Origin: Sipunculus nudus
Taxonomy: Eukaryota > Annelida > Sipuncula > Golfingiida > Sipunculidae
NCBI GenBank assembly: GCA_026874595.1
Contig: CM049320.1
Location: 6,823,464-6,887,463 of the forward strand
Direction: 5' to 3'
DNA: 64,000 nucleotides
A program made the position numbers and the translations under genes. Of this stretch, positions 1 through 11,394 are shown piece after piece (the stretch's first letter is position 1; each line of letters begins with the position of its first letter). The notes under the pieces were generated by a model that saw only the letters and a list, made by a program, of their open reading frames with translations, was not told the origin of the DNA and searched no databases.

Positions 1-74
1 TTAACAAATTTGTTGCTGCATAGGTCCATTTTTGTTTATGATTTACCTTTTAATAAGAAGAAATCAATTCTTAC

Positions 75-102
75 ATGCCATCAATCGGTTTTCTCTGACC
101 AC
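75..102 (-). CDS. 28-nt micro-exon of a paralogue of the two-domain protein gene
   Basis: Between a 3' splice site (AG at 103-104) and a 5' splice site (GTAAG at 74-70) lie 28 nt reading VVRENRLMA plus one base. Length, phase and peptide match the micro-exon at 10888-10915 (VVGENRFVA). Both splice signals look intact. No matching first exon was found in the next 6 kb upstream on this strand, so this is either part of a gene with a very distant first exon or a relic left by the duplication at 236-3840. Later exons would lie outside the window. Confidence 0.5.
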
Positions 103-235
103 CTGTTTCAAATAAACATATTATAAACGGGTTCGTCTGTCTCTTACCATAAGATAATAAATGAAGTCAAGGTTAATAAGCCATCATAAAGCCTTTTAAT
201 TCTAACGACACGGACGCACAGACAATTGACGGAGG

Positions 236-3200
236 CATATCAGGTTTAATCAAATATTTGCGGACATAAAGAAATTAAACAGATAATAAAGTGAAAAGTG
301 GTATCGAAGGATGCATAAACTACGTCAAAAGATTACTTTCCCCTTCAGGTTGACATAAGGTATTAAGTTCAGATTTGAGCCAGCTTTACATGCAAATACC
401 GGGAGGATCATATTAAGGAAACGGACTGATGAGTGCTGTACTCCAGTTTGTGTCAGCCGATTTTGTTATTGTTAATAATTTAAGTGTTCATCTGTCTGAG
501 ATTTTAAAATTTTGTTCCACTATATCCATCTGAAGAATTCCGTTCCGGTTTTGGGCTACGTGATCCTACGTAAACCAGGCTCGGTGTGCATTACTCCTTC
601 GGGTAGATATCTTGGATCACCCTGTCGCCGACTCGGCTGAGATTCGAACTCACGATTTCCTTGATTTAGCCCTGTGCTTTATCCAAATCGACGTGGCCCG
701 CCATTATATGGGGTGAAATATTCAAATGGCTATAATTTCATAGCTATGACTCGTAGCACAAGCACTGTCCTCTAGTTTGTTTCGGGGACTGAGGTTTTGC
801 CGGTCAAATAACGCCAAGACTTTTTGTCCAAAGGGAAGAAAAAATGAGTAATTCAATTTTATAGAAATGTTAGCCTACCTTATTTAATTTTCCTGTGAAC
901 AATATTAAACCATTTTATGAGAAACTAATCTTTTCTGTAGTGACATCATATCGCCATATTATGAAAAGTGCATAGCAGGGAACAGGGATTACGTCATAAT
1001 ATACGTTACGCATAAAAGAAACAACCATATTCACGGGACTAAAATCAAGAGCTGCAGACCCCTGTTTACAGTGAGGCTTTTATTTATCTCGTGCACGTGA
1101 CGTCACATAACCTCATATCCATATCTTAGGAGGATAAACTGGTCACTTGTTGGGAATGACTTTTATATCATAAACAGTTTTGGTACAGAAAATTACGCAT
1201 TTTCCGCCTTCTACAACTTTTGCAAATTTTGTTTGGCAAGTTGGTTTTAAATAAAAAAAAAAACAAATGGACAGGGAAAGTGGAACGGACTGTAGCTGAC
1301 ATATAAACGCATTTCTGGTGTCAGTTCCATTTTCCATATTCCTATCATTTGGTCACACTTCTAAGGTTATGAACGGTACATATAAATATGGTCTAGGCCA
1401 ATGTCAAGTTTGGCAGGAAAAAGAGCAACGTTCACATAAAACAACGTGTTAAAGAAATATATTTTAAGATCTTGTTAGTGAACAAAAGTTTCAAAACCAG
1501 ATACAACAATCACCAAAAATCATTCCTCAATGTACACTCTAAAAAAGGAAAGGAACCTTTTAAATAAATTATTAGATTAATACGCAATATTTCCAGTTAA
1601 TCAGCTGTGAATCTATGCAACAATCAACACAACGAAGCAGGATTAAGGTCTTTGGGCAATATGTATAACCCCTGCTTTCAGTGATGAAATTAATCCTGTA
1701 TGACCTGACATTTGATCCAGCCACTGACAGACTTGCTTAGCCAGTATATGGAAAATCGTGATTCTAGACCTCATAGTACTCATTTCTTTTGTCAGCCTGA
1801 AGGACACGTGGCTCTATTTATTTTTCCTATATAACATCTGTAAAACAACTGAAGTATGGGCCTCTTTTAAATAATTTTCAAAATAAATCCTGATGTTAAT
1901 TTTTTTTTTACCTGAGAATTTGTTGTTTCTTCAGTCAAACTATACCAAGAAAATGGGGCTTGTGTATTTCCTATTTTAGCCATCCTTTGCCCGAATGCAG
2001 TGAAGCACAAAATACCCCTCCAAGCTGTCCAAATAAGCATGTGAATATGTCTTTGATTGGCCACAGATTAAATGAAATGACTAACCCTGTCAATTTTATT
2101 CGAGGTTACGCTTAACATACTAAAAATTCAATCAATTGGGTGTTTTTATGCTCCATCTGATGATGGTTAGAGCCAACCAGAGAAATCCAGATCATTCGCT
2201 ACTCTCCTTCAGGTCATGTTAATAAATAAGACCACGGGTCTAAACCATGGGTACTCCCCAAATCATCCGGGTAATCATTTTGCATAATCTTGAAATGACA
2301 ACAACTTGTGTTTCTGCACTATCACCTTTTATTTACATCTTCAGTATTTCTCGAAACAGTTGTAACACGTAAACTGTCCAAGAAAGCAAGTGCATTAGTT
2401 TCTGTTTATATTTACAAAACCGCGTCATATGCTACACTGCAAAAACAGACACACAGGTGAATCAATTAATCCATTAAATATTTTTCACGGACGTTATATT
2501 TGGGTTGGATGTTGACGCGGCAAACTTTATTTGCTCTATTTACTTATTTTATTTTGTTAATACACTTCTCAGGCAAAATAGCTCGATTTTTTGTGAGGTG
2601 GGTGTGCACTACCTCGTGTCACCTGGTTTAAGCACGTGTTTGGTATATGGACGTCTTTGTCCATGTGGTCAGTCAATTTTGTATACAGTCGATGCCCCGG
2701 GAATCTAGGCCAATGTCACGCAAGGCCACTGAGGTATCGTGCCGGGTAATCAACCAGTTGCAATGACCTATCATTTGCCTTAACCGATCTTGACCCTGCG
2801 CGGAGGTTTGTGACACAATGATAACAAGGACATAACGCGGTCGATACCAAGGGAGAAACAGGGCTCCACAACGAAGGCCTTCCATTAAGATTCATTAATT
2901 TAACTCTGTTTCCTTACCTTTAGTGATTTTTCACTTTAAGAAATCATTTTTAATCCCTCCAAAAAAAACATTATTCCTTAATTTGAGTGGTTTCCCACCT
3001 TAAAAGATATCATTTAGTACCTTCAAAACACATTTTTTAGAAGTTTGAATCTCTTTTACATCTACCGGTAGACATACTAACGAGATATTTCTTTCTTTAG
3101 AATCAGCATCCTTGCCTTAAAACCTACATTAAAGTCATTTTTTTCTATTTTCTTAAAATCCATATATTCCTTATTCGTCTAACAATAATAATATATGGAA

Positions 3201-3840
3201 CAAGTAAAAGATATTCGAAAATATGAGTGACCCCGCCTTCCATCCCGGCTCATAAATGTAAACATCACCACAGACCAGGTTTGAAAGGTAAACATACCGA
3301 TGTGTGAATTTCCAAGAGCACAGCGCCACAAAATAAATGAAAAAAAATATCTTATTAAGACAGTACCTCACTGAAAATCTTCATTTTATTTTAACATTTA
3401 GCACCTGCAAATATTAAGTTGATCGAATAGCCATTGATATTTTCTGACGTTAAGCTCGGGATATGAAAAGAATATAGTTTGACTGTTTCTGCAGTTATCA
3501 GCCCCTGTTTAAATTTACCGATTTGAAGGCAGTTTTTCACCTACAATACCTGTACAATTTATGTGGTTTCTTGCTTACTCTGTCTGCTAACGTATTAATG
3601 AACTGCAGGTATTTCATGCTAAGAAAGGATATTTTAATGCCTCGGTGACGTATATAAAACTAATGGCCTGTAGTCAAGATACATATTGTCCATGTTGTCA
3701 AAGAGAAATTCCATGTAAAATAAGGTAGCTGGAATGTGCTGAAGTTGAATGGTCACGAGATACAAAACGCAAGATGCTAAACTCTGGTTCGTCTGATTAG
3801 CCGCAAGGTGGCGTTGTTGTAATATTTTTGAGCCCCCCAC
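236..3840. repeat. Segmental duplication, copy A (diverged)
   Basis: Several blocks match 19431-23440 in the same order and orientation: about 236-440 with 19431-19580, 850-1340 with 21290-21840, 1380-1545 with 21890-22060, and 3030-3840 with 22780-23430. The copies differ by many substitutions and indels. Copy A lacks the 335-bp tandem repeat and the first-exon homologue present in copy B. Apart from the SINE, no coding exon is seen inside it. Confidence 0.7.
560..705 (-). mobile_element. tRNA-derived SINE (diverged copy)
   Basis: Read on the minus strand it contains a tRNA-like B box (GAGTTCGAATCTCAGCC) and shares the following 'GAGT' junction with the SINE at 53702-53900. The A-box part is decayed. 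A related copy lies at 19890-20010 in the paired duplication block. Confidence 0.55.
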
Positions 3841-4329
3841 ATGTTACATACAATAAGAACGATCAAAAGTGAAATAATTTTAATTTTTTATTATATATAT
3901 ATTAATATAGATTAATCAATATATATCTATTTATATATATGTATATACGTGTGAGTTGCCCATCTTACGAAGAAGCTTGTACATTTAGAAAGCTTATGTG
4001 GTAATAAATAAGTTCGTCTTTCTGTAAGGCGTCACGCATACTCTTTACCTACATATATATACTAAGTATGTGGATAATTTAATAATTTTGACAGACCTAT
4101 TATAACAGTTTTTTAGCACGTTAAGGTCTCTCGAATTCAGGGAAAATACAAATTCATTAACATTTTCCACGAGCAACACTGCCCGTAACAGTGTTCGGGT
4201 CTAATGAGCAAGCATTCAAGTTTCGTAAAATGAAATGACATGCATAAAAAGGTTATCCGTCGGGAACCTAACTGTTAAAGATACGGTGTGTTTATAATAA
4301 AAATTATGATCTTACTTGCCGATATAATA

Positions 4330-6385
4330 GAAAGGTCTATTAAAATGACGTATCTTGATGTAAATTAATTTAATGGAATGGTTTTGTCGATGACAGGTGT
4401 TGTAAGTGTGATGAGAAAGGTCTATTAAAATGACGTGTCTTGATGTAAATTAATTTTGTGAAATGGTTTCGTCGATGACGGGTGTCGTAAGTGTGATGAG
4501 AAAGGTCTATTAAAATGACGTGTCTTGATGTAAATTAATTTAGTGGAATGGTTACGTCGATGATAGTTGTCGTAAATGTGATGAGAAAGGTCTATTAAAA
4601 TGACGTGTCTTGATGTAATTAATTTTGTGAAATGGTTTTGTCGATGACAGGTGTCGTAAGTGTGATGAGAAAGGTCAATTAAAATGGCGTGTCTTGATGT
4701 AAATTAATTTTGTGAAATGATTTTGTCGATGACAGGTGTCGTAAGTGTGATGAGAAAGGTCTATTAAAATGACGTGTCTTGATGTAAATTAATTTTGTGA
4801 AATGGTTTTGTCGATGACAGGTGTCGTAAGTGTGATGAGAATGGTCTATTAAAATGACGTGTCTTGATGTAAATTAATTAAGTGGAATGGTTTCATCGAT
4901 GACAGGTGTCGTAAGTGTGATGAGAAAGGTCTATTAAAATGACGTGTCTTGATGTAAATTAATTTTGTGGAATGGTTTTGTCGATGACAGGTGTCGTAAG
5001 TGTGATGAGAAAGGTCTATTAAAATGACGTGTCTTGATGTAAATTAATTTTGTGAAATGGTTTTGTCGATGACAGGTGTCGTAAGTGTGATGAGAATGGT
5101 CTATTAAAATGACGTGTCTTGATGTAAATTAATTGTGTGGAATGGTTTTGTGGATGACAGGTGTCGTAAGTGTGATGAGAATGGTCTATTAAAATGACGT
5201 GTCTTGGTGTAAATTAATTTAGTGGAATGGTTTCATCGATGACAGGTGTCGTAAGTGTCATGAGAAAGGTCTATTAAAATGACGTGTCTTGATGTAAATT
5301 AATTTTGTGGAATGGTTTCGTCGATGACAGGTGTCGTAAGTGTGATGAGAAAGGTCTATTAAAATGACGTGTCTTGATGTAAATTAATTTTGTGGAATGG
5401 TTTTGTCGATGACAGGTGTCGTAAGTGTGATGAGAAAGGTCTATTTAAATGACGTGTCTTGATGTAAATTAATTTTGTGAAATGGTTTCGTCGATGACAG
5501 GTGTCGTAAGTGTGATGAGAAAGGTCTATTAAAATGGCGTGTCTTGATGTAAATTAATTTTGTGGAATGGTTTCGTCGATGACAGGTGTCGTAAGTGTGA
5601 TGAGAAGGGTCTATTAAAATGACGTGTCTTGATGTAAATTAATTTTGTGAAATGGTTTCGTCGATGACAGGTGTCGTAAGTGTGATGAGAAAGGTCTATT
5701 AAAATGGCGTGTCTTGATGTAAATTAATTTTGTGGAATGGTTTCGTCGATGACAGGTGTCGTAAGTGTGATGAGAATGGTCTATTAAAATGACGTGTCTT
5801 GATGTAAATTAATTTTGTGGAATGGTTTCGTCGATGACAGGTGTCGTAAGTGTGATGAGAAAGGTCTATTAAAATGACGTGTCTTGATGTAAATTAATTT
5901 AGTGGAATGGTTTCGTCGATGACAGGTGTCGTAAGTGTGATGAGAAGGGTCTATTAAAATGACGTGTCTTGATGTAAATTAATTTTGTGGAATGGTTTCG
6001 TCGATGACAGGTGTCGTAAGTGTGATGAGAATGGTCTATTAAAATGACGTGTCTTGATGTAAATTAATTTTATGGAATGGTTTCGTCGATGACAGGTGTC
6101 GTAAGTGTGATGAGAAAGGTCTATTAAAATGACGTATTGTTCACGTTAATTAACTTTGTGGAGTGCTGAAGTCGATGCAGGTTTCGTAAGTATGTAGGGA
6201 AAGTATATTAAAATGACGTATCGTACATGTTTATTAACTTTGTGGAGTGGTGACTTTGAGGAGGGGAGTTGCAAGTTTGATTGGAAAGTTCTAATAAAAT
6301 GACGCATCGTTTACTATAAATAACATTGTGGCGTGGTGACTTCGATGACATGTGTCGCAAGTGTATTGGGAAAGGTCTATTATGC
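4330..6385. repeat. 85-bp tandem array (minisatellite), about 24 units
   Basis: A unit of about 85 bp, recognisable by GAGAAAGGTCTATTAAAATG at one end and GTGTCGTAAGTGTGATGAG at the other, repeats head to tail. Central units differ by a few substitutions; the last three (after about 6120) are strongly diverged, and the first is slightly so. Every unit contains a TGACGT hexamer or close variant and an AT-rich TAAATTAATT core. There is no open reading frame through it and no spacer variation, so it is not a CRISPR array. Confidence 0.95.
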
Positions 6386-6389
6386 GCGT

Positions 6390-7116
6390 TTCGAATCCAC
6401 CCGCAGTCGGATCCAATTTTCCATTGAAGCAAAAGCGAAGATGTATTGCGATCAAATACTTGCGTGACTATGCTGTTGCTGTGTAGAATACATTGTTCCG
6501 CAATTAACATCGTTTATGGCGGATGTCCATGATGTTTGGAACTTTTTCTTCAAGGAAATGTTTCTTTTTACTGTGTAATTACGCTTTTTCACCAGATAAA
6601 CCGTCTGACTTACATTTAGAGAAACTTAAGGTCAATAGGAGTACTTGCACAGATATTAATGTAGACTATTTTCCTTCAATTGTTGTATTATTTTACTTCA
6701 TCCAAATATAAAAGCCTTGGATTTAAGATCAAAATGATAAAAAAATCAGTAAGTCTTAAGCGGACCTGCTTTAATCACTTTTTCGCCGACTAGTTAAAAA
6801 AAATTGCCGCCAAGTACCTGTGATAAGAGCTACAACGTTAGCTAAACAGCTTGGGTACCTTTCAACTGTTGAACACAAAATATTTGATATTTTGTTTTTT
6901 ATCCTTAAGGTACATGTCCAGAGATAAATATATTCAATCAAGTACGTTTAAAACTGGTAAGCTCAGAAGAAAGAATTTTCGTTTTTCGATTAATTAAGGT
7001 CATGCTGTCCCGAAGAGTTTATCTTGCTCGCATGCGTGCAGGTTCAATGATGGAGAGTAGTCACGGGATGCATTCTCACATAGTAACGGTTACCACGCAG
7101 AAACGGACCAATGTTT
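6390..7116. other. Non-coding stretch between the tandem array and the two-domain gene
   Basis: This is the 3' flank of the minus-strand two-domain gene and should hold its 3' UTR. I see no AATAAA close to the stop codon, no exon-like open frame bounded by splice sites, and no repeat beyond short A/T runs. Confidence 0.5.
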
Positions 7117-7248
7117 TCATTTTCTGCGGATGACCTTGACATTCTTCGCCGTGATCTGTACGTTTTCTCCATTTTTCTTCATTAAGGGCAACGAGAAAGA
7201 AACAGCGTCAACCTGACTTATGTTGTCCGCCACCAAGAACACGTGCAC
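7117..7248 (-). CDS. Two-domain protein, last exon
   Basis: 132 nt after acceptor TTTTTTTCAG. It reads [20 protein letters not shown], then [20 protein letters not shown], and stops at TGA (7119-7117) after RRK. Confidence 0.8.
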   Translation of the reverse strand: MHVFLVADNISQVDAVSFSLPLMKKNGENVQITAKNVKVIRRK

Positions 7249-10200
7249 CTGAAAAAAAGTATATGTTATGGTGTTACCAAATCCAAATAAGATATTATCG
7301 AGTTACCATAGAGCATATAAGATAGCCATATGTTAAACTTTATTTGAGTCTCCGCGGTGTATGATGCTAAATGACTACCAAACACATTTTAAAGGAGAGC
7401 CTCAAACTCAAGTTTGGTCACTCAAAAACGAAATAACCAATGACTTTCATCAAATCTTTAAAATGAGCTGCAATTGGCCTTTTACACGAGCATGCAGATT
7501 GTATTTATTAATCCTGTGCTGTGTTCGGTTTCTTTTTCTTAGCATTGCAAGTTTTGTCAAATAAAATGAAACATGGGCGTAGGGTTAAGAAGGGTGGCTC
7601 AATGTTGAAGAATGTTAACATGTATCATTCGAAACAAATTAAAATATGTTTTATTTAATCAATAGAATATACCCGAACTGTCAGTTTGATTCATCGACGA
7701 TATGTGGCGCAGTCAAGGTGGGAAGGTATATTGCTTGCTAAGATAGAAAACATTACGGTGACCGGCCATAAAAAACGGAGATAGATGTGTTGTCTTAGGC
7801 CAAAAAAATTAAAGGTATGGTTCTCAGGCACCGCCCGCATCAATTTTAAACCCCCGCATCAAAACTTTTTATTTTGATTTCCAATAAAAACTTTCCAATT
7901 TTGAGCTGCTGCCGCTCCGACATTTCTTTCAAGCAGATAAAACCATACAATATCCTTTGTTTTGTAGAGCGTTTACTTATTTAGCAAAATGAAACTGTCA
8001 TTTTCATGTTTTTTCCTTATCATTTGACATTTTTATCGAAACATACCAAAACAATTAAAATAAAAAAAGCGCCCGCCCGCATTGATTTCTGAAAAAAGTG
8101 CCTGAGAACCATAACCTTTTTTTATTTTGGCCTTAGCCTGTATGTATAAAATTAATCTAATCATGTTTATCACACAGAATAGGCTGATGGTTTACATTAT
8201 TGAATAACAGCAAATCTAGCTCTACAACAAAGACGACCCCTAAGCAGGGAATGCAAATGGCCCTTGGGATAAAATAAAGTGCGCTAACCTTCAATGAAAA
8301 AGAATCCCTACAATACGAAACGTATCCTGGTGATTAAGATAACATTCGTCATTTAATTATATGCTCCATCTAACTCCCCTAAAAACTTCATGAAATCCGT
8401 TTTAAAACTTTTGTGTAAATTTGTTACAGACAAAACAGACAAACAAACAATTCGGAAAAGACCAGTTATTGAATGTGGCTATGGAAGGTATTAGGTCCTT
8501 AAATCCGTACCATTATTTTTGGGTGTTTATTTTTCAATTATGGACCGATTCTTAAATACCTGGGGCGGGAGTGAAGTCTCGCATATGTCTGAATCGTCCT
8601 GTTACTGACACTTACTTCTCGCTGAAAGAGAGCCTTGTAAAGAACAACCTTGAACATTCCTTTCAGCCTCCCTCCAAGTGTAGTCGTGGCTTCTTCTTTC
8701 AAAATAGCAAGCAGTTCTTCAAATGTCTTACCTAGCATTGTAAAATATGCAAATTATGTAATCAAGCCTGCGTTGGTGGAGATGCTATATAAATAAAATA
8801 AATAAGATGTGCATGAACTAATTGTTTATTATTGTATTCACGTATAATCTTCGTTATTGGTTATTTTTCTTGACATAGGATGACAGTCGATAAAGAGCAT
8901 TGAAACATTTTAATGTGTAAATATAAATATTTATATCATATTCACGTCTGTAAGCAACTTGAATGACTCAGATGGACATTCAATGTTTAAATTCATTATT
9001 TACTTTGAAACAAATTGATGTCGCCAAAAAAAAAAAACCCGAAATAGCCCTGGCTATAGTATTTTCTCATTGAAATACCAATGATCATCATTATCATCCA
9101 AATGATCATCAAAGTAAATCTAAACGTTTATATATAAAAAGTTCAAATGGAGAACCTAAATGCCGCAAAGGCCACAGAAAAAGAACTACATGTGTAAACT
9201 AATCAGGCAAAATACAATGTGCAATCAACTTACATACATATTATAATACGACAATTAAAAATTAACGAACTAACTAACTCACCGGTATATTCCACCTTGG
9301 AATGTATCCAAAATACAAAGTCCTTTTCCGTCACCAGGAGCTCTGGGGCGTCGCCACATAAACTTGGGTCAAGTTCTAGAGTGCCCTTGGCGAAGTTTTC
9401 GTATTTGTGGAGAGGGCAGCACGTGACCTCTAGTTTGCCCCCCATGGAAGAGTTGAGCTTGGCTAGAGCCGCGTCTGGACTGTTTACCACTGAAAAATAT
9501 TGAAATGAAACTTAGATACAATTAATCCCAAGATATAATATGCCAAGGCTAAAGTATAAAAGAAATGGTCTAAAAATATTTGTATATCTACTTGTTCATT
9601 TTTAAAGGGTTGCAAAAAGTAATAACCTTTGCCGTAGGGGGTCAAACGGAGGTAAAATCGATCTTGGATGCAAGGACGTAAAGCAATTAATGTTCAAGAA
9701 GGTTAAGAGTATGACGTCGAACTAATACTGGCCTTCCCATTAAAAGAGAGATCGAGAGGATGAAACTATGACATCTAAAAAAAAAACTGCTGAAGGGGTA
9801 TCTTGCGAAAGTTAGAAACGACAGGGAGTATACCTTTTCCGCCTCACTGGTGACATCATTTGGTGATGATTACTAAGTTTTCGGGTATCTTATATCGACA
9901 AAGAAAGACTGGACTTGTTATCCCCCTCTTCTCGGAACGGGGGACATTGATTTGGCTATATCTGTCTCTCTGTCTGTGTGATAAATTTCCTAAATATTTC
10001 ATTCAAATTTGAGTCATTGATTGCTCTCACGCATACCTTGGTTGGAATTAGTTTTTGAGTGTATGTCTTAATTATCTTCAGTTCCAAAACAAAATATAAA
10101 GTTTCGTTCCCATTTCACAAGCCTAATAATGACATGTGGTGATATCTTGCACCATGAAAACTGAAACATATTGATCAGATAAGCATGAAAGACAACAAGA

Positions 10201-10927
10201 GGCAACGCGGGGAATTAAATTCCACAAATTTGCTTGTAACAGTTAACAAGATAAAACTAATGTAAAGCTATTTCAGTCTTAGAGGCGAAGATCCTGCCCA
10301 TTTCTTTTGCATTGTAGCAAAGACAACATACCTGGTAACTGGACCCGAACCCAAGAGGCGATTGTGATGCGTAGTGCGCTTCCCTGTGAAACTAGTCTAT
10401 TGAACCTGTTATGTGTTGTGTTAAATAAGGATCGATGCTCACCGCGGGTTATTGAAATGTCAATCTAAATGAAACGATATGATTACTGATTTAACATACA
10501 TATAATACAGCTAAACCTCGAAATTACGACCATTAACGGGACCTCGAGGAAGTGGTCGCATTCTAGAGGTGGTCGTCAAAGTGAGGTCTGATATTTAGAG
10601 GAAAAAAAATTTGGGTTAAGAAAAATGGGTCAATATTTTGTGGAGGTCGCTTAACTGAGGTGGTTGTTAAGTGAGTTTCACTATAGTTTACTGAAATAAC
10701 ATTTATAAGTTCTGTTTGGATATATGTAAGTTTAGTTAATTTTCGAGCGAATTTGAAAAAAAAAGAATCTTCACCATTATTTCCTATCCACAGCATGTCC
10801 AATATGTTTTGTGAGATCAATATTTAGAAATACCAAGTGTTGAAAATTGGTTGAATTTCTGAGGAAAATTACAAAAAAATCTCTTACCTGCCACGAATCG
10901 GTTTTCTCCAACAACCTGTAACATACG

Positions 10928-10970
<43 letters not shown>

Positions 10971-11007
10971 ATATATATATATATTTATGTGTGTGTGTGC
11001 TTGTGTG

Positions 11008-11063
<56 letters not shown>

Positions 11064-11346
11064 ACGTATTGTCAGTAATGGCTTATCCAGCACGTTCATT
11101 TTTTAAACTTATTTTTTTCATTATTGTTTTCATAATATTCCATTCCCTACGTAATATGCGGTACTTTTCTTCAATACAGAGATTACATTCTCCGTATTGA
11201 AGAAATCTAACACATATAACGCGGCAAAGCGACCAAACACAGCTGACTCTGAAAAGAAATAAAATGAATAGCTGGGTCGTTGTGCTTAGCAAAAATTACC
11301 TGACGATCGCCGCTTTCCTAACTTTGGAAACATGACGGTACACCAT

Positions 11347-11394
<48 letters not shown>

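Noticed and set aside
4330-6385. Regular array that could look like a CRISPR
   Set aside because: Whole 85-bp units repeat without distinct unique spacers, in a eukaryotic genome with no cas genes.
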